Assembly: GCA_030642425.1 (NCBI GenBank)
Contig: DAOWNU010000071.1
Coordinates: 1 to 8,074, forward strand
Reading direction: 5' to 3'
Length of the DNA: 8,074 bases
Source: a bacterium
GTDB lineage: Bacteria > UBP14 > UBA6098
The translations under genes and the position numbers were made by a program. Under the pieces are notes generated by a model. That model saw only the letters and a program-made list of their open reading frames with translations, was not told the origin of the DNA and searched no databases. Shown here piece after piece: positions 1 through 5,864 of this stretch. The first letter of the stretch is position 1. Each line of letters begins with the position of its first letter.

Positions 1-613
1 GGGCGTCGTGAGCGATAATGTCATCCATGCTCGTGCAAGGCCCGCCGGTGGTTATCCTGTAATCGAAAGACATTCCTTCCGCAAGAGAGCTGTCTTCGCC
101 AATGAATGTCGAAACGGTTCCGCCATTGTCGATAAATAGCAGTGCGCCAACATAATCGGCGAAAGTGTCGGCGTAAAGACCTGTCGAGGTGTCGCAATAA
201 AGCTTTGCGAAATCGTTGCCCTCGATAAAAAGCGCGGTCTGATTATCCGACTCCCTGCCCGTGTTGTCCAGAAGATCGACAAGCTGATCCTGTATCGTCG
301 CCGATAGTGTCGGGGCGCCCGTGCCCTGCCATCCGAGACAGAGAATCACGATGTCCGAGTTCAACACAGCCGGAAAAGTATAATCCAGAGTTGCCACCAG
401 ACTGTCCTTGAGGGAGTAAAAGCCGAGGTTCGCGTTGATCGAGTCTATCGCTTCCATCCAGCCCTCACTTGGCCGGATTATATCCGCCGTATGGTCGGGA
501 TGTGCAAAAGTAGCCCCGGTTCCCGCGCCATCGTAGATAAAGATATCTCGGTCCAGCGCAAATGCCGAAACGGCCACACTCAATAAAAGTAATGTAATTG
601 CAAGTTTTCTCAT
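1..613 (-). CDS. Secreted protein with signal peptide, 5' part only
   Basis: The frame is open from an ATG at 613 to the left edge, giving about 204 residues with no stop, so the C-terminus lies outside the window. Residues 1-19 form a signal peptide: basic start MRK, a Leu-rich core, and an AFA cleavage site before Leu20. The mature part begins DRDIFIYDGAG. It contains an alternating hydrophobic segment (SDIVILCLGW, then ALFIEGNDF and YVGALLFIDNGG). By eye this resembles secreted proteins of FCB-type genomes with a Rossmann-like or amidotransferase-like fold (a 'Y.lVIw.tG ... lflsGqdi' pattern); that is pattern recognition, not a search result. The start is supported by AGGAAAGGATT just upstream and by a promoter at 668-696. 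A C-terminal sorting domain beyond the edge is plausible but unseen. Specific function unknown. Confidence 0.8.
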   Translation of the reverse strand, partial: MRKLAITLLLLSVAVSAFALDRDIFIYDGAGTGATFAHPDHTADIIRPSEGWMEAIDSINANLGFYSLKDSLVATLDYTFPAVLNSDIVILCLGWQGTGAPTLSATIQDQLVDLLDNTGRESDNQTALFIEGNDFAKLYCDTSTGLYADTFADYVGALLFIDNGGTVSTFIGEDSSLAEGMSFDYRITTGGPCTSMDDIIAHDA

Positions 614-643
614 AATCCTTTCCTATACTTATAATTGCCTAAT

Positions 644-680
644 AAATAGGTATTATTCACCACTTTTAATTTACCTATTT
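644..680. promoter_or_regulatory. Inverted repeat over a promoter, candidate operator
   Basis: AAATAGGTA (644-652) and TACCTATTT (672-680) are perfect 9-bp inverted copies 19 bp apart. One arm overlaps the -10 box and adjoining spacer of the minus-strand promoter; the other lies just past the expected start site. Only one arm would be in the RNA, so this fits a DNA operator for a dimeric regulator better than an RNA hairpin. The regulator is unknown. Confidence 0.4.
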
Positions 681-696
681 GCAAAGGCAGTGTCAA
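668..696 (-). promoter_or_regulatory. Sigma70-like promoter of the left secreted-protein gene
   Basis: On the minus strand a perfect TTGACA -35 box (691-696) is followed after exactly 17 bp by TAAATT (668-673, 4 of 6 matches to TATAAT). Transcription would start near 661, leaving a leader of about 48 nt before the ATG at 613. The -10 box overlaps one arm of the inverted repeat at 644-680. Confidence 0.6.
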
Positions 697-734
697 ATTT
701 TTATTTCATTATTCTATTATCGTTGTTTTTATTA

Positions 735-839
735 CGCCAGCCGCCGAATTTGGCGACCGGGCGCCGCTGGCGCGACTCGTGCTTATTATGGTAAGTTTTA
801 TCCTAAGATAAAGCCCTCGCACGAGGCGTGACAGCGGCG
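735..839. repeat. GC-rich island of mutually exclusive hairpins
   Basis: CGCCAGC (735-741) pairs perfectly with GCTGGCG (766-772), and the same helix extends inward by CGCC (742-745) with GGCG (752-755) around a GAATTT loop. The alternative pairing CGCCGCTG (762-769) with CAGCGGCG (832-839) shares bases with the first helix, so both cannot form together. Inside the second pairing are CTCGTGC (776-782) with GCACGAG (819-825) and TTTATC with GATAAA (797-802 and 808-813, loop CTAA). It could be a dispersed palindromic repeat or a structured RNA. Strand and function are not determined. Confidence 0.45.
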
Positions 840-856
840 GGGGAAGGGAGGGGGGG
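839..856 (+). other. G-tract run, potential G-quadruplex
   Basis: Three G runs of 5, 3 and 7 bases lie at 839-843, 846-848 and 850-856, separated only by AA and A. The last run can supply two tracts, giving four G3 tracts with very short loops. The run adjoins the hairpin island and lies about 90 bp upstream of the aspS -35 box. A role is not shown. Confidence 0.4.
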
Positions 857-944
857 CTTTGGCGCGATTTTTGCCCTGTCGAGTGTGGAAATAAATTGGT
901 AAATATAGCAAAAATCGTGACAAAGCCTTCTTTGATGATTTTGA

Positions 945-973
945 TTGACATCAATTGTTCCGGGATGTAGTAT
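945..973 (+). promoter_or_regulatory. Sigma70-like promoter of the aspS-phoH operon
   Basis: A perfect TTGACA (945-950) is followed after 17 bp by TAGTAT (968-973, 4 of 6 to consensus). The predicted start near 980 leaves a leader of about 22 nt that contains the AGGAGGA ribosome binding site at 993-999. The leader is too short to hold a T-box or other riboswitch, so this promoter offers no visible amino-acid-responsive leader control. Confidence 0.6.
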
Positions 974-1001
974 TCATAGTTGAAATTATTTGAGGAGGAA
1001 C

Positions 1002-2771
1002 ATGTTCAGAACTCACACTTGCGGCGAATTGAGCGCCGAATACGCGGGGGAACGGGTTACGCTCGCCGGATGGCTGCATCACACGAGACATCACGGGGGA
1101 GTCCTGTTTGCGGACTTGCGCGACAGATACGGACGAATACAGATAACGTTCAAGCCAGAATCGAAGGGCCTTTTCGAGGCCGCGGAAAAGCTTGGCCACG
1201 AGGATGTTATAATGGTCGAGGGCACTGTTACTATCCGGCCGCCGGAGGCCCGCAACAAAGAATTGGCATCGGGGGATATCGAGGTAATTGCCGAGAAGTT
1301 AACCGTGTTGTCGAAGGCTAAAACGCCGCCTTTTGTAATCGAGGACGAGGTCAACGCCAGCGAGGAAACCCGCTTGCGCTATCGCTATCTCGATTTGAGA
1401 AGGCCGGAAATGCGCGAATCGATGCTGCTTCGGGCGAAAGCCGGCGGAATATCCCGCAAATACTTCGATGAACTCGGTTTCGTGGATATCGAGACTTCGA
1501 CACTCGTGCGCTCGACACCGGAGGGCGCCAGGGATTTTCTTGTGCCGAGCAGGAAACATAAAGGCAAGTTTTTCGCTTTGCCACAATCGCCGCAGATATA
1601 CAAGCAATTGCTGATGATTGCCGGTTTCGACCGCTATTATCAATTCGCACGATGCTATCGCGACGAAGACCTGCGGGCCGACCGCCAGCTGGAGTTCACT
1701 CAAATAGACGTGGAAATGAGTTTTGCACACGAGGAGGATATTCTCGCGATGGCGGAGGGGCTGATCGCGCGCTTGCTGAGTGAATTAAAAGGTGTGAACC
1801 TAAAACTTCCCATGAAACGCATGGGCTACGACGAAGCGATGCTTCGATACGGCTCCGACAAGCCCGATCTCCGTTTCGGGATGGAGATAAAAGACCTTAC
1901 GGCAATAGCCGCCAAAAGCAGTTTTAAAGTATTCTCGGGCGCTGTCGGCGAAGGTGGAGCGGTCAGGGCGATAGCTGTCCCCGGCGGCGCGGAACTGTCG
2001 AGAAAAAATATCGACGAATTGACAGACAAAGCACGGCAACTCGGAGCGAAAGGCCTGGCTCAATGTAAATATCTGGACGGCGAATTCTCCGGCGGAATCG
2101 CAAAATTCCTGAATGAGAAGGAAAAGAACGAATATGCCCGTATCCTCGAACCGGAGGATGGCTCGATAATCCTTTTCGTGGCGGACTCGGCGGATATCTG
2201 CGCAAAAGTGCTCGGGTTTCTGCGCCTTCAGATGGGAAACCATTTCGGCCTGATAGACAAAAACCGGTGGGAAGCCCTGTTTATTGTGAATTTTCCCATG
2301 TTCGAACTCGACGAGGAAACGGGCAGGCAGGTGGCGCGGCATCATCTTTTCACACAGCCGGCCCCGGAAGACGTGCGCCTGCTGGAGACGGACCCCATGT
2401 CGGTTCGGGCCAGAGCTTACGATCTCGTTCTCAACGGACAGGAGATTGCCGGAGGAAGTATAAGAACGCACGATCCCGAACTGTTGCGCCGGATTATGAA
2501 AGCAATAAAACTATCGGAAGAGGAAGCGAACAATAAATTCGGTTTCCTTCTCGAAGCGCTCCAATACGGCGCTCCACCACACGGCGGTATCGCATTCGGC
2601 TGGGACAGGATCGTGATGCTTCTCGCCGGACGCGAATCGATCCGCGATGTTATCGCTTTTCCGAAAACCACTGCGGCGCAATCGCTTATGGACGGCGCGC
2701 CCAACGAGGTTGACCAAACCCAACTGGAAGAACTCGGGATCGCAATAATCGAGAAGGACGATGAACTTTGA
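1002..2771 (+). CDS. aspS: Aspartyl-tRNA synthetase, bacterial type
   Basis: 589 aa, the usual length for bacterial AspRS. This class IIb enzyme charges tRNA-Asp with aspartate in the cytoplasm. Domains in order: N-terminal OB anticodon-binding domain (about 1-105), class II catalytic core with the flipping-loop motif STPEGARDF (171-179) and QSPQ (195-198), motif 2 FARCYRDED (215-223), the bacteria-specific GAD insertion (about 295-410), and motif 3 GIAFGWDR (529-536). The ATG at 1002 is preferred because AGGAGGA sits at 993-999; a TTG at 990 in the same frame would place the ribosome binding site inside the coding region. In the OB fold, His31 occupies the position held by Leu in discriminating AspRS (E. 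coli Leu30) and by His in the non-discriminating Pseudomonas enzyme, so it may also charge tRNA-Asn. The stop overlaps the next gene by 4 nt. Confidence 0.97.
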   Translation: MFRTHTCGELSAEYAGERVTLAGWLHHTRHHGGVLFADLRDRYGRIQITFKPESKGLFEAAEKLGHEDVIMVEGTVTIRPPEARNKELASGDIEVIAEKLTVLSKAKTPPFVIEDEVNASEETRLRYRYLDLRRPEMRESMLLRAKAGGISRKYFDELGFVDIETSTLVRSTPEGARDFLVPSRKHKGKFFALPQSPQIYKQLLMIAGFDRYYQFARCYRDEDLRADRQLEFTQIDVEMSFAHEEDILAMAEGLIARLLSELKGVNLKLPMKRMGYDEAMLRYGSDKPDLRFGMEIKDLTAIAAKSSFKVFSGAVGEGGAVRAIAVPGGAELSRKNIDELTDKARQLGAKGLAQCKYLDGEFSGGIAKFLNEKEKNEYARILEPEDGSIILFVADSADICAKVLGFLRLQMGNHFGLIDKNRWEALFIVNFPMFELDEETGRQVARHHLFTQPAPEDVRLLETDPMSVRARAYDLVLNGQEIAGGSIRTHDPELLRRIMKAIKLSEEEANNKFGFLLEALQYGAPPHGGIAFGWDRIVMLLAGRESIRDVIAFPKTTAAQSLMDGAPNEVDQTQLEELGIAIIEKDDEL

Positions 2772-3769
2772 ACAAAAAAATTAAAAAAATAGCCGCGACC
2801 GGTGATCCGATACATCTCTCACTTGTAGGGGTGGATCAAAGGCGGCTGTTCGGCCCGAAAAACAATTTTGCAAAAGAGCTTGAACTAAGATTTCCGGTAA
2901 AACTGGTGGCCCGTGGCGACGAACTCCGTATCTACGGCGAGTCCGGAATATCCGAACAGGTTAAAGAGATTTTCGTGCAGATGATCGACCATCTCGAGGG
3001 CGGCGGAATACTTACCGAGCAATCGCTCGAATACGCGATCAGGGTGGTAAACCGCGAAGAAAAGGACGCCGTTATCGATATCGACGACCGGATACTCCTG
3101 ACAAACCGACATCATGTTATTCGACCGAGAAGCGCGGGCCAGAAAAAATATTTCGACGCGATTGTGCATAACGATCTTGTGTTCTCTATCGGACCGGCGG
3201 GAACGGGAAAGACCTATCTCGCTGTGGCATGCGCTGTCCGAAGCCTGAAAGAGCGCATGATCGACCGAATTATTCTCGTGAGACCCGCTGTGGAAACAGA
3301 CGAGTCGCTCGGATTCCTGCCCGGCGATATGAAAGAAAAGGTCGATCCGTATCTGCGGCCCCTCTACGACGCCCTTTACGACATGATCTCCTCCCAGCGA
3401 ATCGACAAATATCTCAGCGACGGAACAATCGAGGTCGCCCCGCTGGCATTCATGCGTGGAAGAACGCTGAGCAATAGCTTCATTATACTCGACGAGGCGC
3501 AAAACACGACTATCCGCCAGATGAAGATGTTCCTCACGCGCCTGGGAACCAACAGCAAGGCCGTAGTCACGGGCGATATAACTCAGGTCGATCTGCCCGA
3601 TAAGCGCATCAGCGGCTTGATACACATACAGAAAGTCCTCGATGACATGGATGGCATTTCGTTTGTCTATCTCGATGACCGCGACGTCGTCCGGCACAAA
3701 CTTGTGCAAGATATTATACTCGCCTACGAACGTTTCGAGACCGCAGAGAAAGAGAATAATCCCGATTGA
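2768..3769 (+). CDS. PhoH-like ATPase (PhoH/YbeZ family)
   Basis: 333 aa, normal for the family. A small N-terminal domain (about 13-75) precedes the PhoH ATPase domain (about 120-325). Visible motifs are Walker A GPAGTGKT (142-149), Walker B FIILDEAQN (238-246) and a sensor-like VVTGD (266-270). E. coli YbeZ and relatives are cytoplasmic ATPases connected with the RNase YbeY and ribosome/RNA metabolism; the precise reaction is unsettled. The start is a TTG whose bases overlap the aspS stop (TTGA, 4-nt overlap), with AGAAGGA about 7 nt upstream, so translational coupling to aspS is likely. In many bacteria ybeY follows this gene; here it does not, and the next gene lies on the opposite strand. 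The C-terminus is Asp/Glu/Asn-rich. Neither a promoter nor a clear terminator of its own is visible. Confidence 0.93.
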   Translation: MNKKIKKIAATGDPIHLSLVGVDQRRLFGPKNNFAKELELRFPVKLVARGDELRIYGESGISEQVKEIFVQMIDHLEGGGILTEQSLEYAIRVVNREEKDAVIDIDDRILLTNRHHVIRPRSAGQKKYFDAIVHNDLVFSIGPAGTGKTYLAVACAVRSLKERMIDRIILVRPAVETDESLGFLPGDMKEKVDPYLRPLYDALYDMISSQRIDKYLSDGTIEVAPLAFMRGRTLSNSFIILDEAQNTTIRQMKMFLTRLGTNSKAVVTGDITQVDLPDKRISGLIHIQKVLDDMDGISFVYLDDRDVVRHKLVQDIILAYERFETAEKENNPD

Positions 3770-3904
3770 TTCTTTTTTATGATTATAAAATTTTGTTAGG
3801 AAATTGCGGATAGAAAACGAATTGATATAACAAGGAAAAAATCTTCTTTTACTTGATATAGACCGCCGGTCTTGAATAAACTCGCCCGTCCGTTTTCACA
3901 CTTA

Positions 3905-4603
3905 TCAAATAGACACCGGAACCGATTGATTCGTCGGATTGCTTACTTCCGCCGTCGCTCCACCAGCCGACGTTCCCCACGGCGTTTCGGTCCAGAATTC
4001 GTCGCCGCCCTTCGGATGCTTGGCGCGATAGTATTTGAAAATATCCCGCTCCTGCTCCTCGACCGCCGCGCGAAGCTCCAATATATCGTTCTGCGCGGCT
4101 TGCATCGCCAGATATTTAACCTCGTATTCGTCACGCTTGGCGATAAAATCGTCGAACTTCGACAGAACATTAGCAAAATCCTGCTCAACAACGGCGTATC
4201 CCGGCAACGCCGAAACGTCGGCCCAATGATTGAAACAGGCCTGCCCGCTTATGTAAAGATCGTCCATATCCTTTGGAATTTTTTTCGCGAGTGCGAACTC
4301 CCCCAGCACAGACGGATCGTCGAAAAACAACGGCACAATTGCCTTGAGCATAGAAAGCCCTTCGTGGAGCGCGTCTGCAGCGCCCGTGTAAAGCTTGTTT
4401 ATTTCTGGCACGTGGATGATAAGCTGCTTGTATTCGACGAGTTTCGCCTCGAGCGCGTCGAATTTTGCCTGAAACCCATCCACGAGAATCGCTCGATAAT
4501 CCGGGTCGCCGACCTGTGACGCAAGCCACAGCAACAATTCCCTAATAAAACTGATAAAATCCCCGATACCGAGATCCTTCGGATAACGCGCTTTTTGCGG
4601 CAT
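3905..4603 (-). CDS. Uncharacterised helical protein, 232 aa
   Basis: I do not recognise this family. The protein has no signal peptide or clear transmembrane segment, although residues near 15-30 (FISFIRELLLWLASQ) form a strongly hydrophobic amphipathic helix. The body looks all-helical. A region near 140-195, rich in Glu, Lys, Asp and Gln (KRDEYEVKYLAMQAAQNDI, then RAAVEEQERDI), could be a coiled coil. It ends in a low-complexity tail rich in Gly, Ala, Thr and Ser after an aromatic segment (EFWTETPWGTSAGG). AAGGTG lies a few bases before the ATG, supporting that start. The gene converges on phoH, and 13 bp separate it from an opposing open frame to its right. A large plus-strand frame across the same DNA (3872-4519) has basic, Arg-rich composition typical of an antisense shadow. 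Role unknown; a structural or binding protein is only a guess. Confidence 0.75.
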   Translation of the reverse strand: MPQKARYPKDLGIGDFISFIRELLLWLASQVGDPDYRAILVDGFQAKFDALEAKLVEYKQLIIHVPEINKLYTGAADALHEGLSMLKAIVPLFFDDPSVLGEFALAKKIPKDMDDLYISGQACFNHWADVSALPGYAVVEQDFANVLSKFDDFIAKRDEYEVKYLAMQAAQNDILELRAAVEEQERDIFKYYRAKHPKGGDEFWTETPWGTSAGGATAEVSNPTNQSVPVSI

Positions 4604-4616
4604 TTAACACCTTGCT

Positions 4617-5015
4617 TTGATTAATATTAAATTAAAAGGGAGCGTGATAAAACTTCCAATTTACACCATCGTTTTACCAAAATTTTTCAATAATCCCTCA
4701 AATCCCGGCTTCGATTGCCCAAACAAAATTATCATCCTCCCAAGCCTCGGGATTGCCTGCCCAAAGCTATTCGTGAAATACCCAAAGTATATTGTAAATT
4801 ACCCAAAGAATATTCTGAAATGTCCAAAGAATACTGTCAATTACCCAAAGAGTATTTTGAAATACCCAAAGAGCAGTGTCAATTACCCAAAGGGTATCCT
4901 GAAATACCCAGAAAATACTGTCAACTACCCAGAGGATATCCTGAAATACCCAAAGGATATTGTCAGTTACCCAAGCCCTTTCCTCACACCCACATTCATC
5001 ATTAATACTCTATAA
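4617..5015 (+). CDS. Doubtful ORF encoding YPK heptad repeats
   Basis: A 132-codon frame opens with TTG and has no convincing ribosome binding site; an in-frame GTG at 4642 has a G-rich stretch but almost no spacing. Its centre is a run of seven-residue repeats (KYPKxIL alternating with NYPKxTV), produced by the 21-bp DNA repeat. Because 21 is a multiple of three, any unit lacking a stop yields a long open frame, and a second plus frame from 4715 is also open, which weakens the coding case. Slightly in favour, many differences between units are synonymous (GTA/GTC, ATT/ATC, AAT/AAC, CTG/TTG) and the fourth repeat position varies among N, S, G and D. There is no signal peptide. It could be a real low-complexity protein or a non-coding minisatellite. 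Confidence 0.25.
   Translation: MINIKLKGSVIKLPIYTIVLPKFFNNPSNPGFDCPNKIIILPSLGIACPKLFVKYPKYIVNYPKNILKCPKNTVNYPKSILKYPKSSVNYPKGILKYPENTVNYPEDILKYPKDIVSYPSPFLTPTFIINTL
4758..4978. repeat. Tandem array of ten 21-bp units, 42-bp higher order
   Basis: Ten full units of exactly 21 bp run from 4758 to 4967, with a partial eleventh to 4978. Most units start TACCCAAAG. They alternate in their last bases: one type ends TGAAA, the other mostly GTCAA(T/C), giving a 42-bp period. There are no unique spacers, so it is not a CRISPR array. Unit divergence increases towards the left end, as in an ageing slippage-generated array. Confidence 0.85.
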
Positions 5016-5135
5016 ATTATTAAAGAACAATGAGTTATATGGTCGAACAGCCTTCACCCGAATAAAAACTATCCTAATGATAAAACTTATTTATCCAGAT
5101 GTCAATGGATATTTCGTTTTATTTCAAATAAACCA

Positions 5136-5208
5136 CCGGCAATGCCGGAGATGACCGGCAATGCAGGAGATATTTGGCGGAAATGCCGGAGATGACCGAC
5201 AATGTCGG
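5136..5208. repeat. Four tandem mini-hairpins with covarying stems
   Basis: Copy 1 is CCGGC-AAT-GCCGG (5136-5148) and copy 4 is CCGAC-AAT-GTCGG (5196-5208): both sides of the stem changed together and pairing is kept. Copy 2 (5155-5167) has one mismatch, and copy 3 (5176-5189) keeps a shorter GGC/GCC stem. The period is about 20 bp, and copies 1 and 3 are followed by AGATGA. The compensatory change suggests the stem, not the exact sequence, has been preserved. Confidence 0.6.
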
Positions 5209-5232
5209 AGAATAGGTTGCCGAAAACCGGTC

Positions 5233-5258
5233 AAGGCGGTTGGGAAGCCGCCTTTTTT
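5233..5258 (+). terminator. Rho-independent terminator, plus direction
   Basis: AAGGCGG (5233-5239) pairs with CCGCCTT (5248-5254) and is followed directly by T residues to 5258. The U-run is on the plus strand only; read from the minus strand the hairpin has no following U-run, so it is at best a weak terminator for the converging rhodanese gene, whose stop codon starts at 5261. Confidence 0.65.
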
Positions 5259-5660
5259 CTAACTCTCTTTTACGTAATCCCATTTCCAGCGCTTGTAACC
5301 GCCCCAGTTAAAAAGGCGTGCGTATCCGGCCTTTTCGAGCTTCTTTATAACCATCTGTGCGCGTCCGCCGGTTTCACAGTATAAAATTAAGAATTGGCTC
5401 TTGGGCAATTCGTCGAGCCTGCCCATGATTTTGCCAGAGGGGAAGGATTTCGCCGTCGGAATATGCCCTTTTCGATAAGCTCCGGATGGCCGGACATCTA
5501 TTATCCAGATGTTGTCGACCGGGTTTTCAGTAAGCTCTTTTAGCGATTCCGGTTCGAGATATTTAGCCAGCGAAGCACCATCCGCGCCCGAATATCCCTC
5601 GTTACAAGCCATCGATAAAATAAATAATAAAACTGCGAATGAAAATAGGTAGTTTTTCAT
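5259..5660 (-). CDS. Exported single-domain rhodanese-like protein
   Basis: 133 aa. The N-terminus (MKNYLFSFAVLLFILSMAC) is a signal sequence. Cys19 with SMAC could be a lipoprotein cysteine, but the lipobox is imperfect (Ser at -3, Met at -2), so signal peptidase I cleavage after SMA is an alternative. Residues 25-133 form one rhodanese domain: the IIDVRPSGAYRKGHIPTA segment (53-70), and an active-site loop with catalytic Cys95 and Arg100 (YCETGGRA). Rhodaneses carry sulfur as a Cys persulfide; the physiological substrate of single-domain periplasmic forms is usually unknown. The loop matches the CxxxxR form of sulfurtransferases rather than the longer phosphatase loop. The ribosome binding site before the ATG is weak (GAGTG). 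A tRNA-Ser gene lies 204 bp upstream on the same strand, and a hairpin lies just past the stop. No sulfur-metabolism partner is adjacent. Confidence 0.88.
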   Translation of the reverse strand: MKNYLFSFAVLLFILSMACNEGYSGADGASLAKYLEPESLKELTENPVDNIWIIDVRPSGAYRKGHIPTAKSFPSGKIMGRLDELPKSQFLILYCETGGRAQMVIKKLEKAGYARLFNWGGYKRWKWDYVKES

Positions 5661-5743
5661 ATCACTCTTTTACCTGATTAATAACACACTTCTACGCGCC
5701 CGATTGCCTCCTGAATTTATGCGGACAAAATAGAGACTCGAAA

Positions 5744-5772
5744 AATTCGGAGAGGGAGGGGGGGGATTCGAA
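5744..5772 (-). repeat. Imperfect copy of the tRNA-Ser 3' end
   Basis: On the minus strand this stretch reads TTCGAA, then a long C-run, then CCTCTCCGAATTT. It matches the T-loop to acceptor 3' strand of the tRNA-Ser gene at 5865-5950 together with its first downstream bases, with about 4 extra bases in the C-run. It lies about 116 bp beyond the intact gene. The rest of the tRNA is absent. It could be a remnant attachment site of a lost integrated element or a local duplication. Confidence 0.5.
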
Positions 5773-5806
5773 GCGGCAGCGCCGCAGGCAATTTGGGTTC
5801 GAATCC
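5764..5806. repeat. Palindromic element with nested hairpin
   Basis: GGATTCGAA (5764-5772) and TTCGAATCC (5798-5806) are perfect inverted copies, and between them GCGGC-AGC-GCCGC (5773-5785) forms a second hairpin. Both outer arms resemble the tRNA T-loop, and one belongs to the copied tRNA-Ser 3' end. Function unknown. Confidence 0.5.
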
Positions 5807-5864
5807 GGATTTACATTGCAATCGAAAATAATCATTTATACGAGATCGAGCCTTAAATAAATTC

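Larger units (their letters stand above)
614..1001. other. Intergenic region between divergent genes
   Basis: No convincing gene is present. The flanks (614-730 and about 885-1001) are AT-rich and carry one promoter for each divergent gene. The centre (about 731-860) is a GC-rich island of interleaved inverted repeats ending in a G-tract run. The short minus-strand frames crossing this spacer have no ribosome binding site and no recognisable product. Confidence 0.7.
4604..5258. other. Repeat-rich region between genes
   Basis: This stretch holds no recognisable conserved gene. In order it contains a 21-bp tandem array (4758-4978) inside a weak open frame, an AT-rich segment, four short tandem hairpins (5136-5208) and a plus-strand terminator hairpin (5233-5258). 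The plus-facing terminator suggests some plus-strand transcription, but I find no good plus-strand promoter. Confidence 0.6.

Noticed and set aside
990..1001. TTG at 990 as aspS start
   Set aside because: It would place the AGGAGGA ribosome binding site inside the coding region; ATG at 1002 has ideal spacing and matches the usual AspRS N-terminus.
980..1001. T-box or other leader riboswitch before aspS
   Set aside because: The predicted leader is only about 22 nt and holds just the ribosome binding site.
1800..2471. Minus-strand open frame of 223 codons inside aspS
   Set aside because: The plus frame is clearly AspRS; the antisense frame has no recognisable domain or start signal.
2885..3709. 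Minus-strand open frame of 274 codons inside phoH
   Set aside because: The plus frame has intact PhoH motifs; this is its antisense mirror, a common effect in genes of this base composition.
3872..4519. Plus-strand open frame of 215 codons
   Set aside because: It is antisense to the 232-aa gene, very Arg-rich, lacks a ribosome binding site and looks like a shadow.
4758..4978. Possible CRISPR array
   Set aside because: Units are contiguous 21-bp repeats without unique spacers, and no cas gene is nearby.
4715..5005. Second plus frame through the 21-bp array (LPK/IPK repeats)
   Set aside because: It is open only because the repeat unit is a multiple of three and stop-free; it has no start signal and begins in low-complexity sequence.
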